A stretch of 64,000 nucleotides of DNA from Membranipora membranacea (GCA_914767715.1 OU612073.1:16244001-16308000); one strand, 5' to 3'. Counted from the first letter of the stretch, positions 35,010-47,849 are shown. The notes: generated from the letters alone by a model not told the origin. A program made the numbers and translations.

Positions 35010-36900
35010 CCCATATGTCAGAAATAAATGGTATCCCTTAGTAACTTAACGAGAATGGAAATGAGAACCCAGCACTCTGAAACCTTCGCTCTGAAAATGT
35101 GGGTTGTGCCAACGATTGTATCGAAAGTAGATGCACATCAAAGTTGGGGCTTAACTAATCCCAATTTGAGATAACTTGAGGTATAAACTAGCTCTGTATT
35201 GACCAGGAAAATGAATGGAGTAATTATGATAAGTAGAAGGTATTATGCCTCTGATTGCAGTTCCTTTAATTCTAGGATTAATCAAAATTGTACCTACGAT
35301 TAGGTTGATCCAAATGCTCTTCTTGCAAGCATCATAATTCATTATGAAGTTTCATGGTCGAGCTTTCAAATAAAACAATAACTACAATTCTAGTGTGCAA
35401 TAGCATTTAAAATTTACCTAAGTGAATTAACGAAGTCGCATTTCTTATGGACATCAAGACCATAATGAGAGAAGCATTGAAGCAAAAAAAAAATGTTGGA
35501 AGAAGATGCATTTTCCCACAGTAATCTCTCTACACACTTCCCTAAATTAAGTACACAAAAGTGGAAAATAAACAGTAAACTAGTGGTGAAGAACGATCAG
35601 TATGCTATGGAGGTTACAAGCTGTATTTCTTCATATTCTGATCGCATAACTTGTTTTAATACAACACTCTTTTATTATGATCCATGAATTCATTTCCGTT
35701 AAATGATCACACAGAGGAATCCCACTCTATTTTGTGTAGGTATAAAATTGAAATTACCTTTATCCATACCCGCTGAAAGCCTCTGGACGGGAAGTTATTA
35801 AAGATAATATCTGAATTTTTTTCCAAACTGAATGAGGATTATGTTAATAGCAAATCCAAGTATTTTTGTACTTACTCTTACTCTTTGTACTTTGTATTTA
35901 TGTACATTTATGATAACTGCATATAAGGTTTAAGTACTGCTCAAATAATCTAAAACACTGGTGTTGGTGCTGCCTTGGTGCTCCTACAGCCTGACAACGC
36001 TCTCGCAATACAAAAAAAATTGAGCCAAGCTTACCTGGTAACTTTAATGTTTCCATAGCTGAGCAAATAAATCTTGTTCAAGTGTTCATTGGTGTGAAAA
36101 TTTGGAAGACAAATATTGTGTTACTTTGGTAGTTTGTTGATAGCAAGATCTTAAAGAATATTTAGGAATCTTAGCGTTGGCCAGGTCTGGTTTGTTCAAT
36201 TTTAAGGTATGTAGTGTTGCCAAAGAAAAATTCTGTCATACTTTCTTAACATAACTTCAAGACACTTATATTGTATGGTTACGATTGATCAAGTTGAAAT
36301 ACAGTTATATGTTTATATAGATTGTTCACTTATCAGTGAGCTTTTCCTTGACAGCTTAATTTAATTTCTCATCAAATGCTATTAGGGGAAGGGAACACAG
36401 TGTGACAGAGATGCAACTGGATCATAGGACTTGTCTGCGCACCAGATCTGACTGACTTGATTTGCCTGACACTATAGATTTGAAAACAACCTAGACAGAA
36501 CCTATATGAAGTCTCAGCATTACGCCACTGAGAGATGTTATTGTGGGCGACCTTACGAGATTGAATTATGTAGTAGTAAAGGTGTAATCGCTGGTGTAAA
36601 TATTTGTTTCAACACCTGAACTATTCTCAGATAACACGTAACTTCACCACAGACCATTTATGGTAATTAGGGTCTTGTTGATCAGTGATTTATACACCAG
36701 TCAAGGTGCAGATAGTCTTCAGATAATTAAAATTATAATGGTATCATCTTGTTTAAACCATTTAACATTTATTTTCGCACTCATATATACTATATATATA
36801 CTTTTATTGTCATTCTACATCATCTTTAGGAATGTTTTTCATGCAGTGACAGAACAAAAAAGAAAAAACTTAAGCGGAGAGAAAAAATACTCAAGTAACA
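35010..36900. other. No intact gene; possible WSC exon scrap near 36518-36605 (+)
   Basis: Positions 35040-35232 match 40075-40276 (for example CTAATCCCAATTTGAG then ATGATAAG), a duplicated flank of the WSC-PAN unit. On the plus strand at about 36518, after TCTCAG, the reading HYATERCYCGRPYE resembles the start of WSC exon 3 (H.YAG...CYCG..Y). It then loses similarity and may be chance. The remainder shows no gene. Confidence 0.35.
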
Positions 36901-36904
36901 AGAA

Positions 36905-39410
36905 TTAATAGGATATAAAGTGCTTTGATAGTTGTTGTTTAAAATGAGTGAGTTTGGTTGCTGAGCGTATCTGAATTGGTAAAGAGTTAAAAGTTGTAGT
37001 GATTTTTTGTCTTAATTGATCAGTGTGATAATGTAATCGGTATCTGTCTCTAAAAAAGGTTTTAGAGCTAGCTGGAATAAAGCCTTCCAAAAGAAAGTCA
37101 GGTGCAATCAAATGCAAAATTTGGAAACCAAAAATACAGGTGAAATGACCAGCAAGGAGAGGAAAAGGAATCAGACCAAGAGATGTATGTAAATCTCTTG
37201 TATGTATTTGATGATATGGTATGTGGCTGACATTTGCTATTAGGCGGAAAGCCCTCTTTTGGAGCAAGTATATTCTTTCAAGAATATATTGTGGTGATAG
37301 GTTGCCATATATGCGGATGCCATATATCATATGACAAAAGACATACTGGAAATAAAAGTTACGAGATGATTTACTATCTAGGAATGCCCTGCATTTCTGG
37401 AATAATGCCAAACTTTTGTTTATTTTGATGCAAATCTGGTCTACATGATCGTCCCATGTCAATGAGTCATTCAAAGTAAAACCAAGGAGTTTGGTATTGG
37501 CATTTCGGTTTAGTTTGTTATGGTTAATTTTTAGATCTAAATCTAGAGATGTGGCTCTATGAGAGGGTTGTACAAGCATATAGTGAGATTTTTTTATGTT
37601 TATCAACATCCTATTATTCCTACACCAACTTTCTATCAAGTGTAGATCAGTATCACATAAATCATTAAGTGTATCAAAGTTGTCAGATTTTGATACGAAA
37701 ACTGTATCATCAGCGTAGGCAAATGCCTTGGAATGTAATGTGTAGGATAAAAGATCATTGACGTATATGAGGAATAAACTTGGTGCCAGAATTGAGCCTT
37801 GGGGGACACCAATGTCTATTGGAAGAATTTTTAAACTTTTTGCACCTTGTTGTATAGCTACAAATTGTGTCCTATCTGTTAGGAAAGATTTTATGAGAGA
37901 GTGCAGTTTGCCCGTTATACCATACATTGTCAATTTTTTCAGAAGAATTTTATGGTTGACGCAGTCAAAAGCTTTTTTGAAATCCAAAAACATCATAGCA
38001 ACAAAGTGACCATCTGATCTGGCTGACAAACAGTCAGAAATGAGTTTGTGTAGGGAATCAACACAGGAATAACCTTCTCTAAATCCGCATTGTAATTTGT
38101 GAAGAAGTTTGTTTGTGGTGAGATATTTTTGAATTTGGGAATTCACATGCTTCTCAAAAATCTTAGATAGCACAGGAAGTATTGATATAGGGCGATAATT
38201 AGATGGATCTTTGATATCTCCACCCTTATGAATAGGAATTACTCTTGCGGTTTTCCACTGTGAAGGAAATACACCCTCTATTAATGCTCTATTGAACATG
38301 TCAGTTACAATGTCGCATATGTAAGGCCATGTTTTCTTCAAAACCTTAACTGATATACCATCATGACCAGTTGCTTTATTGTCAGAAATGTTTTTTAAGT
38401 ATTTGAAACAAATTTCTGGAGTAAAGCGAGTCAATTGAGAAAACGTTTGGGTTGTCACTGGTCTAATCATGTTATATTCATGGGAATCAGGGATGTCTTT
38501 GGTTATGGATTTTGCAATCGATGTAAAGTGTCTGTTCAATTCATCAGGGGATAAACCACCGATATTGACCATCGGTGAAATTTTAGTTTGATTGATTCCT
38601 AAACAGGTTTGGTGTTATTTTTGTTATTTTTAATTATATCTGAAATAACCGATTTTTTCTTCTTCTTAATCAAATTTGTAACATAATTGCGTTGAATTTT
38701 GTATTCTTCCCATTTGCCCTCTCTCTTCAATCTATCACGCAAATGCATGTGTGATTTTACCTCATAATCTAACCATTTGGGCAGTTGAGCAGTTTTTACA
38801 AATCTTTTCTTGGTGATGACAAGTGTTTTGATTAATGAACTATAGGTGTCATTAAATCTTGCATACATACGGTCTACAGTATTCTCACACAATACATCAT
38901 TAAAGTGACGACCTGAAAAAAGGTCACGTATATTCTGGTTTGTAAATTTGGAATAGTCATTGAATTCAAATGATGTTCTTTTTGCTTTTACCTTTAATGC
39001 GGAAAATAAAATTTTAATGAAAACTAAGTAATGATCACTCATTCCATATTTTATAATTCCACTCTCTGACATATCTGAGGGCAGATTTGTGTATATGTGA
39101 TCGATCAGGGTGCTGGATGTTTCTGTAACTCTTGTTGGCTCCGAGATCAATTGACGGAAGGAAAAAGATTTAACAATATTCAACCACTTTCTGTTGCTTC
39201 TTTGTTCAAGGATGTTGATGTTAAAATCTCCAAGTATAATCATTTCATTATACAGTGAAAAAGCTTTTTCAAAGTATTCGTAAGCAAGATCATACCATGC
39301 GGACTTGGAGTTGGGAGGTCTGTATATAAATGAGACTAAACAACTTTTATTTGTACTTGGCTTAACTTTGATAGAAATACATTCACGTATATGATACTCG
39401 TTTTAAAAAA
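36905..39410 (-). mobile_element. 5'-truncated LINE (Jockey/CR1-like) with endonuclease and reverse transcriptase
   Basis: ORF2 is read on the minus strand. The 5' part (39410-38599) is the C-terminal two thirds of an APE-type endonuclease, with FIYRPPNS, ILGDFNINIL, TLIDHIYTN and MSDHYLVF. It is shifted by one base near 38600 relative to the 555-codon reverse transcriptase frame (38572-36905). That frame has FPSQWKTARVIPIHKGGD, YRPISILPVLSKIFEK, LDFKKAFDCVNHKIL, GVPQGSILAPSLFLIYVNDL and the catalytic YADD in AFAYADDTVFVS. The C-terminal tail ends KHFISY. These blocks place it with the Jockey/CR1/L2-type clades. Sequence upstream of 39410 is unrelated, so the element is 5'-truncated, as is normal after incomplete reverse transcription. 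It lies in intron 1 of a WSC-PAN gene copy, about 30 bp past its donor. Confidence 0.95.
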
Positions 39411-39439
39411 CACCATCCATCAAAAACAACTGTACTTAC

Positions 39440-39485
39440 CGGAGATGTTGTACAGATTTACTGAAATCCAAAAGAGCAACTTCAT
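39440..39485 (-). pseudogene. Orphan signal-peptide exon of a WSC-PAN gene
   Basis: ATG at 39485 opens MKLLFWISVNLYNIS, almost the leader of the copy at 55359-57335. It is exactly 46 nt long, as in two of the intact genes, and ends at a clean donor (CCG/GTAAGT, phase 1). The LINE starts about 30 bp downstream in transcription order, and no WSC exons follow it. The only further family sequence on this strand before the next intact gene is the PAN remnant at 34848-35000. A transcript from here would be non-functional unless it used other exons. Confidence 0.85.
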
Positions 39486-39489
39486 GTTA

Positions 39490-41200
39490 TGCGGCATATT
39501 CAAATTAAAGTAACCGCAGAAGAAAAGAAGTTGTATCATTGTTTTCAAAATGCAATTAGATCAAGTATTGATCTAACAAGGGAAAATAAAAATATACAAA
39601 GTTATTCCTGAGGCTCCTGTTTATCGACGAAAAGAAACTCCTCGAGTTTGGTTGAGGAAAGTTTGGTTGAGAAAAAGACAAGTGCGAATGAACGATGAGA
39701 AAGATTTCACAAGTCTCAAAACTTAATTTCCTGTTTATGTTGTACAAAGATTGTAAGTATAATAAGGTAAGGTCATTGAAATGTGCACACGATTAAGTTG
39801 AAACACACCCATGTCTTTCATTTATGACGGCAATCTCATTTTAATTATTTCAATATAGTTTATAATAATTTTTTTATAGAAAAAGTTTGGGCTGAAGGAT
39901 GAATGTGGTTGATGGCCACTGTGATTTAATTGACAAGTCTCAGCACAGCAAAAATATTTCAGAAGTCTAAAAGACTATAATAACCGAGTTGCCACTGTAG
40001 CAGAAATCAAATTTTGTATGGTACTCGCTTAATGATGGTTAACTCAGCCAGGTTACACATGATCAAGCAGTAACCTCACACTCTGAAAACATCTGTGTGA
40101 AAATTTACCATAAGCCCTCTCTGCCAAGATGTCTTTCTATCAAATATCGCAAGGATTGTATTGAAAATAGATGTACATCTATGTCGAAGTATAACTAATC
40201 CCAATTTGAGGTAACATGAGCTATTAGCTAGTTCTGTTATGACCTACAAAAGGAATGTTTTTTTTTTATGATAAGCCACTGTTTTGTTCTGCTCTTCAAT
40301 CATGTAAGCAGTCAGGGGCTTCAATGTGAAAACCACACCAATACAAGACTAATAAAAATCGATAAGCCGTGCCCAAATGACGAGTAAAAAAATTGTGTCA
40401 ACGATCTTTTCATGGAAACCTGTAAAGAATGTTCTACTGACACAAGTAACCAGCTCAGGGTCTGGATTTGCTACCGATCGAAGAAGAAATAACAACAAGA
40501 TTCAAGCTTGAATATGGTTTTATTATTCCATCTAATATTTCTCGAAATACAATAGGCTTCAGTTAGATGGACCAAAGTCTTTTTTCGTAACAAGACATCT
40601 AAGAGTTAGCAGATGGTCTTTATCTTTTAGCCAAATCCTTAAATTTAGTCCCAATATATATGCCAATGGTTTTCAGCAGGTAGAATATCTGTTCTGGAAT
40701 TCTAGAATTACAGGTAAACGGCGCAATGGTGGTGCTCGTTGATTGGCACTGAGTAGAAAAGACAGGTTCGACTCAATATGTACAAGGCCCTCAAAGCAAA
40801 GAATGTATTTGCAACATTGTAATATCAATTTTTTATTTTATTTTATTCAATTGTACAATTTGTTCAATTTTGTTCAAAATTCTAACAACTGTTGCTCCTT
40901 TCTAGTGCATGTGATTTAACTTTTTATGATATCTTGAGTCAACTGAGCAAAATTATATTGTCCATTTCAAAGTCTACAACAACAAATCAATGTATCTACT
41001 TAGAATTCCCGATGTAAGTGAAGCAATTGCGGTGTTGGAAATCAACTTTCCATAAGAATTTACAAGGAATACCAGGTCAGTATTTATTTAAACTTTATTA
41101 ATCAATATTTATATCAGTTAGAAGCAGGAGGAAATCAGCAACGAAAGGATGTTCAATACTGTTAAAAGCATAATGCTGACGTTCTTTATCATTGAATTCA
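39490..41200. other. Intergenic; contains duplicated WSC-PAN flank
   Basis: Positions 40075-40276 match 35040-35232, marking duplication of the gene's surroundings. The remainder is A+T-rich with no supported gene. Promoter elements of the disrupted copy presumably lie just above 39485, but none can be defined. Confidence 0.45.
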
Positions 41201-41201
41201 G

Positions 41202-43643
41202 TCAGATCAGTCCCTGTGTGATGAACATGGAGTAGCAAACCTCCTGAGAATTTCCATCATTGATGCTAGAGTTCCAGTTTACAAACCAGAATAAGGTACA
41301 TAATGGATCTTCTTGATGGATGCTGAACGCTTTACACTCTGTGTGTTGTTTGGTACACATATAAGAGCATGTCTCATATGATCTGGTAGTATACTTCTTT
41401 ATTACAGAACCTCCACATCCACCAATCAGAGCCTTTTCATATCTTACATGAGTTATCGGTGGAACTATGGTTGTCTCTGCGAAAATAAAATCGTCATTAG
41501 ACCATGTTGCATAAGTGTATCATTGTATTGGTGAAGGAGGGGGCATAGTTGGTTCGATCCCTGTCCTTAGCTAGCAAGCGATGAAAGTGAGAGGTTCGAG
41601 GCATCCCTATTTTGCATCTTGCCTTCTTGAGGCTGAACACGGAAGATGGGAAGGTCTTTCATATGTGCACTCTGTTAAAATAGATTTGAGAGAACCACAA
41701 ACACCACTTCACAAAAATACAGGTTAAAGTTTCATGTGTTTTTTGCCACTTTGTTAAACACAACTCACTGATTTCATATACACTAATTGTCCATACTCCT
41801 CCACAAACTTGATGCACATCTCCATTACAAGTTCTCCCGCACTCACTCTCAGTTTCTGCTACCCCATGCCTATTATAAAACTCATCTCCGCAAAAACATT
41901 CCCTTCCTGCCTCCAGACCTGCATATTGGTACCCTGTAATCCAAACCTCAAAGATTTAATTTAAAAAAATCAATGCTGAAATATTGCACAGGGGCTATTC
42001 AAAAACACCAAAGAATCTATTTCCTTTATTATGCTTTACCAGTTAAGAGTTTAAAGCTACAGTAACGCTATTGGGATTGTGATATTTGCCCGGGTAAAAA
42101 ATTGGTGAAGCACATGCCAAATATAATACTAAGGTTTTCCACAACTTGAGGTCACAATGGTCTGAATTTAAGCATTCATACATATTTATATGTTATGGGA
42201 GACCTTCGTGGTTGAGAAGATTTTTTTTTTTTCTAGTAAAGCTATTAATTTCAACTGTGCCAATTGGCGATTTAAGAGAAAATGCTATGGTGCCCTAATT
42301 ACACTGAGACCTTCAATATGATACCAAATACGGAAAGCGCTACTATAGCTTTAAGTATCCGGATATTGAAAGAATTTCATCTGCATTCTTTGGGGGTACT
42401 GTACTTTGCCAGGGAATCAAAGACTAAACTATTAGGATTGCACTTGACCGATATTATTGGGTGGACTGACCATATTCAGCACATCTACAGAACTCAGTCT
42501 GGCTTTGCTTCGGAAATAACAATTTTGTATTATTGGCAGAGGTGAAGCATTTAAGTTTTATCACAAGTTTATTTTTTGTCATCTCAGATATTTTTATTCT
42601 CCAGAAAGAGCCTTCAGGCTTATAGCAAATACACAAGTTCCAATACACCTGAATCCAATCAGTTATCAACAACCGTACATACTTTTAAATTTGCATTGTC
42701 TAACTAATTGTTTTCATTGAATTGATGTTGGTTTTTTCAGGCTTTTTTTTGCACACAAGAGAGAACATCTTTGGATGATGGTTGATGCTAAAAAAACCTT
42801 TAGGACATATATTCGTTGCATTGCACACATTGTATGAGGATTTGTTCTCGGACTACAACTTTGACTTCCTTGCAATGGAACACTACAGGAAATCAATTAA
42901 CTGATTATTATATGCTAGAACCAATCAATCACAAACGTTACCAAAATACATCGTTGTAATGAGTAACTTCAATCCCTCTTAGCTTCATCAGTTAATCAAG
43001 GCCGAAACGGTCTTGCAGTCTACTCCCTATGCAAATGTTACGCAAAAACAAATAATGTATGGCTGACCATAACATGCATTGTTCTGTTTGTAGTATTTGA
43101 TTAGCTAAGCTAAAAATGAGGGATGCATTACCAGTTAATATCTCTAAATTTACCTACCGATCATTATTTTACATCTTCGACATTTCGATAGCAAACTGAT
43201 ATCACTTTTTATTGTATAGTAAAAACTTATTCTTACCATTCGAAAAGCAATGACGTAGGCATAGGTGGATGCTCATTCTGAGAGAAGACAGCATAACCTT
43301 AGGCAAAGCTCTGGAATCATGTCTATCAATGTAGCAGCCAAGGTATCTTCCCTGTAGTTCTCCCTCTCCAGCAGATCCATCTATGCAATACGTTGGAACA
43401 TAATAAGAATGGATCCATAGTTCATATTTAGCAAATTGAGAATTGTCTATCTTATAGACAAAACCTTCCAGCAGAAAATGCCTGTTTCTAAAGGCCAGGT
43501 TGCAGACAATGAACCTTGGAAATTTTCAGTAGTTAATGGTCCTGGATGTATTGTAATTTCACTGTAACAAAGTTCTCTACGCAATTATTTTACTTACATA
43601 GGAGGTCGTACAGATTTATTGTAATCCAAAAGAGAATTTTCAT
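41202..43643 (-). CDS. Secreted WSC-PAN domain protein, 209 aa (copy 2)
   Basis: Exons are 43643-43598, 43380-43237, 41933-41769 and 41476-41202. All introns are phase 1 and the frame is open to TGA at 41204-41202. The leader is MKILFWITINLYDLL. The WSC domain spans exons 2-3: GRYLGCYIDRH, LCLRHCFS, QYAGLEAGRECFCGDEF, ESECGRTC, VCGGVWTISVY. The PAN-like domain in exon 4 has IGGCGGSVIKKYTTRS, CSYMCTKQHTECKAFSIHQE, LCTLFWFVN and EVCYS, giving all six cysteines, and ends TQGLI. Intron 2 (about 1.3 kb) holds an antisense LINE remnant. The gene is divergently paired with the copy starting at 44749. Function in carbohydrate or protein binding outside the cell is inferred from the domains only. Confidence 0.92.
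42345..42720 (+). mobile_element. LINE C-terminal remnant in intron 2 of WSC-PAN copy 2
   Basis: Plus-strand frames contain KTKLLGLHLTDIIGWTDHIQ, then FYHKFIFCHLRYFY and PERAFRLIANTQVPIH. These correspond, in order, to the LLGFTLNDSLTWDDHV, FYFQYVFCHMIYG and KRAFRLIANVSHIPYH parts of the LINE at 36905-39410. It is the same or a sister family, heavily deleted and frameshifted, antisense to the host gene. Confidence 0.82.
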
Positions 43644-44748
43644 GCTCTTCAGCATTTTCAACACCTCAGCCCAACCGTCTACCTCTCTTGAAACTCAACC
43701 TGAGAAAACGGGTACCTAAACACCAGATAGATTGGATATTGATCTTGCAAAGCAATTTATCTCCACACAAAAGTAATTAATGCATCAACAGAAATAAAGC
43801 TGTTTATCATGAGCCGTGGAATAGAGCATTGATTTGCCAGCTCGCTCTCGAGTTTAGACATACAATTTTTAAAACTGCGGAATAAAGTGAATGTAGACAC
43901 ACAAATTCAGTTTACCAGGTATAAAACTGTAGTCAATCTAAAAATTGTTGGGCCAAGAGTTTATGTAAATTCAGCATCCCACAGGTAAACCTCCAAGGAA
44001 GATGCTGAAGGTCCTAGGTGAACTCTCCAGAGAGGTTATGGGCAATGAAAAGCACTCTCTTGCTTGGCCTCTACATTAGGAGTTGGACTTGTCCCATCAT
44101 ATCATTCTGGTTTATCAAAAACTAGCAAATATAAAATAAAATAATAAATAAATAATAAATAATAAATAATACAAACAAATTAATGTGAAAACATGACGGC
44201 GTTTCTCATTTCAATGGTGAACTAAATCGATGCCTAGGTGAAATGAAATGTGGTATATTTTTCAAGGAAATCTCATTCAGACTCATGCCTGGAACCACTT
44301 AGGAAATGAAAATGATGAAACCTACAACAAGATGAATGAAGTTTCATTCCCATTTCCTATTGGCATTATTCATTTCAAAAGATGGCAGTAGAGATAATCC
44401 ATAGTATGTACATTATTGTAGTTTTATCAATTTATATTTGGTTTTCATGCAAACTGAAATATTATTTCTTCTTTTCACAAACGGAAATTGATCCCTTGAT
44501 ATTAACGATTGTCACGATATAAGTGTAACACTCAGAGGTGTTCTGAATCTTGATGATACCATTCTGGGATTGAGAGAATACAGCTTACCGGGAGGGAATA
44601 TCTGAACTGTTGTCTCCTCTTTTTATATAAACTTTAACTACCTAAGGCAGCATATCTCATTGTTCATAGTCCTCAGCTGCTTATTCACCAAAGTAAGCAC
44701 CCAACTTACCTAGATTAGCATCAAGGCCGAACATATCACTGTGAGAAT
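43644..44748. promoter_or_regulatory. Shared upstream region of two divergent WSC-PAN genes
   Basis: The start codons at 43643 (-) and 44749 (+) face away from each other across 1,105 bp, so both promoters must lie here unless there are upstream untranslated exons. The stretch contains an A+T-rich (AATAAA)n-like run at about 44125-44175. I cannot assign a TATA box or initiator with confidence. Confidence 0.5.
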
Positions 44749-47700
44749 ATGAATCTCCTTCTTTTAATTATCTCATCCGTTCTGTTAGCTCTTCGTAATG
44801 TTGGTAAGAATAAGAGCTTCTATAAATGATCAGGGTTATAAAACTAATTTACTCTGCAATACTTTTATCTTTTGTTGTTTATTGTAAGAGTTTGGTAAAC
44901 CAATTTCTGAAGAATCGTGCAGTTAATAATATTTCTACTTTGGTATAAATCTTAGCTAATGTCAAGCACAGTTTGTTCGTGATAATTTGAGCAGTATTCT
45001 TGTAATAGCTCTCACTTTAAAATTTATAGGAACTTAATTTCAAGGGTAAAGTTTTGTTCATTGGGCTTGGTTTATTAAATTAGGGGTAAACTCATGAATT
45101 ATGAAATGTCACTTCAACCAAACTGGGAGAATTTGAGAACATCATCCAACACGTCGTATCTGACACAGTGATTTAGTTTCTATCAATATACATTCTATGT
45201 TTCTATTGTTTCTATAGAGGCTAAAACGGCTTAAACTTCTGCTAGAAAGTATCTCTGCTACAATTTTTAACCATGATTAGATACTCATGGTTTATTTTTT
45301 CTTGGATGATCAGGAAATTGTCATTATTATCATATCAAATTGCAAAATGAGAAGAAAGCATGGTGCGTGATTCATCTTAATTACATATGTTTGCAAATAA
45401 ATTTAACATCATGATAATATAGTTGAAACAAACATATCCTTGTGCCATATCAAAGGAAAGCGTTGATGATTGATGATTCCTCTTCTCCACATTAACCTTA
45501 CTCAAGTGTTGTTGTCAATCTCTTAGCTGATGACTTGAGATTATTTTGGTTTATTACTGCTTTGTCATGACTGTCTGGTAGGAGCATCAATGGAGACTTC
45601 ACATAGGTGTTGACTTTGTTTGACACCACCAGTGGTTAAATGGTGTCATATATTTGATTGAATTTCTTTTTTCTTGTATTGAAAACTGTTAACCACGAAC
45701 AGATTCATTAACATTAATGCATAATATGATTTTCTCCGGAACATTCTGATGAAGAAAAATGTTGATCAACATTTTTATTATCGTGATGAATTTTCTAATC
45801 ATTTATATCAGATGTTATGAATGTTAGAAAGTTTCACTTTTGTTTGAACTCGGAGTACGAAATTTCGTATAAAATAAAATTTCATGATATTATATGCCTG
45901 TTTGACTGAAATATTTAAATTTAGCTAGGAACAGGAGTGACGTTAGTAGCTCCTTTCTATGATCTGTGAAGTCTTTAGACGATATATCAAACCATATCAT
46001 TATTGCAGTAAAAGGTGCTAACAATTTTTATGCATGATTGTTTATTCTACAAATAGTTCTGTTTTGATCACTGGACACTTGATTTGGTTATATCCTCAAC
46101 CATTCAAAGGGTTTATTCTGACACAATTCTGCTCACCAGTGTAGTCACAGCCAGAAGCGACATCCACTTAACTTATGTTACTCAGTATTCAAGTTGGCCT
46201 CTTGTTATTTTCTCTAGACACTCAAGTTAAGAGGTATGAGGTGAAACACATTGTCATTATATTTGGTTCATATCACTGGCAATGCTGCAATTTGGCAAAA
46301 TAGTTTTGTTGATTGGTTATAATTTTTCCGCCAATATAACATGTAACAGCTTGATTGGTTGAGATGAAACCACAATGGAGTTGCATTATAGTATTGGGAT
46401 TATTTAACTCAACATTGATTGTGCAATTAAATACTTATAACTTGTTTAAGACTGAAATTTTTGTAGGTGTGAATTGAGAGATACATCTTGACGAGATCTT
46501 TGGTCTTTTCCTTCTTTTATCATCATATATCATTTATGAAAAGCAGGTAGCATCAATATTAATCAATTGTTACATTGATTGCCCTTTATGCTCCACATGG
46601 TTATTCATTCTCTATTTTTATTGTTAATTTTATTGCTCAGGTGGATCCGCTGAAGATAGAGAAGTACACGGTAGATACATTGGCTGTTACAAAGATGAAA
46701 AACAACAACGGGCTTTGCCTGGAGAACCATTAATAAGCCATTCAGCCATTAATATACATCTGTGTCTGCATAATTGCTTCTCTATTGGTAAGAACAAGCT
46801 TGAACACTCAAACACAACTTTTGTCCCTACCAAGATACAAAATAGAGCACCAAAACTCTTCCTCCTAATAAGAATCAGTGGGTACTTATGCTATGCAAGA
46901 TTTTATCAATGTGAAAATAATATTAGGGCTCCCTGTTTCAAATTATAGATACTGTTAGAGTTCTTTTTGGTTTACAGAGCATCAATATGCAGGGCTAGAA
47001 GATGGACAGAAGTGTTATTGTGGAGATGATTCATATGATAAGCATGGACTAGCAGAAACTGAGAATGAGTGTGGGAGAACTTGTCCCGGAGTTGAGTCAC
47101 AGATTTGTGGAGGGCCATGGAGGCTTAGCGTGTATAAAATCAGTATGTCTAGAGTCAAATATGATCAAATTCTTGTTTCATCTGAGAAATATTTTTGCCC
47201 TAAGATATTCAGCAAGCCTGTTGATACTGTGTATTGAGTTAAGCTAGATGAATATTGCGGTTTATTGCTCTTAAATCATAGAATGTAATGAACTGTTACT
47301 GAGACTGTTAACATTGTTTACAGCACCAGATCTGAGAGCCAGCGCAATCTCTTGTTCTTTAAACAAGAAATATTGCAAAAGCAATAGTTCTCTCTTCAAT
47401 CCCTACCATCTTGTCTCTCCCAGTCCCCTCTCCTGTTCACCTCACCTGAACTAGTCAAAAAGCCAGTAGGACTTGTCCATATTGGGGGAGGGGGTAGTGT
47501 ACTTTCCTGCATGTATAATCATTACGCTGACTTCATAGGGTTGCTATTTTCTTATTGTGCCTAACCCATACAATATAAATTGGTCAACTACTCATTCCAT
47601 TTTTGCAGAGGAGACCATAGTTCCATCAATGACTCGTGTAAAATATGAAAAGGCTCTGATTGGTGGGTGTGGAGGTTCTGTAGGAAGAAAGCATACTACC

Positions 47701-47835
47701 AGATCAAATGAGACATGCTTTTATTTGTGTACCAAACAGCATATTGAGTGCAAGGCATTCAGCATCAACCTAGAAGTTCCTTTATGTACCTTATTCCGGT
47801 TTGTAAACACGAACTCAAGTATCAAGGCTGAATAG
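44749..47835 (+). CDS. Secreted WSC-PAN domain protein, 197 aa (copy 3)
   Basis: Exons are 44749-44803, 46641-46787, 46978-47142 and 47609-47835. All junctions are GT/AG and phase 1, and the frame ends at TAG. The leader MNLLLLIISSVLLALRNV is the most typical signal peptide of the four. Exons 2-3 give a WSC domain (GRYIGCYKDEKQQRALPG, LCLHNCFS, QYAGLEDGQKCYCGDDSY, ENECGRTC, ICGGPWRLSVY). Exon 4 gives the PAN-like domain (IGGCGGSVGRKHTTRS, CFYLCTKQHIECKAFSI, LCTLFRFVN) but stops at SSIKAE, so the final segment with the sixth cysteine is absent. A hAT-family remnant starts only about 15 bp past the stop and probably replaced the original end. Intron 1 is long (1.8 kb). It may therefore encode a protein with an altered disulfide pattern. 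Confidence 0.9.
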
Positions 47836-47849
47836 AATAGAATAGAAGA

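Noticed and set aside
37234-38009. Plus-strand ORFs at 37234-37428 and 37758-38009
   Set aside because: They are antisense shadows of the LINE reverse transcriptase.
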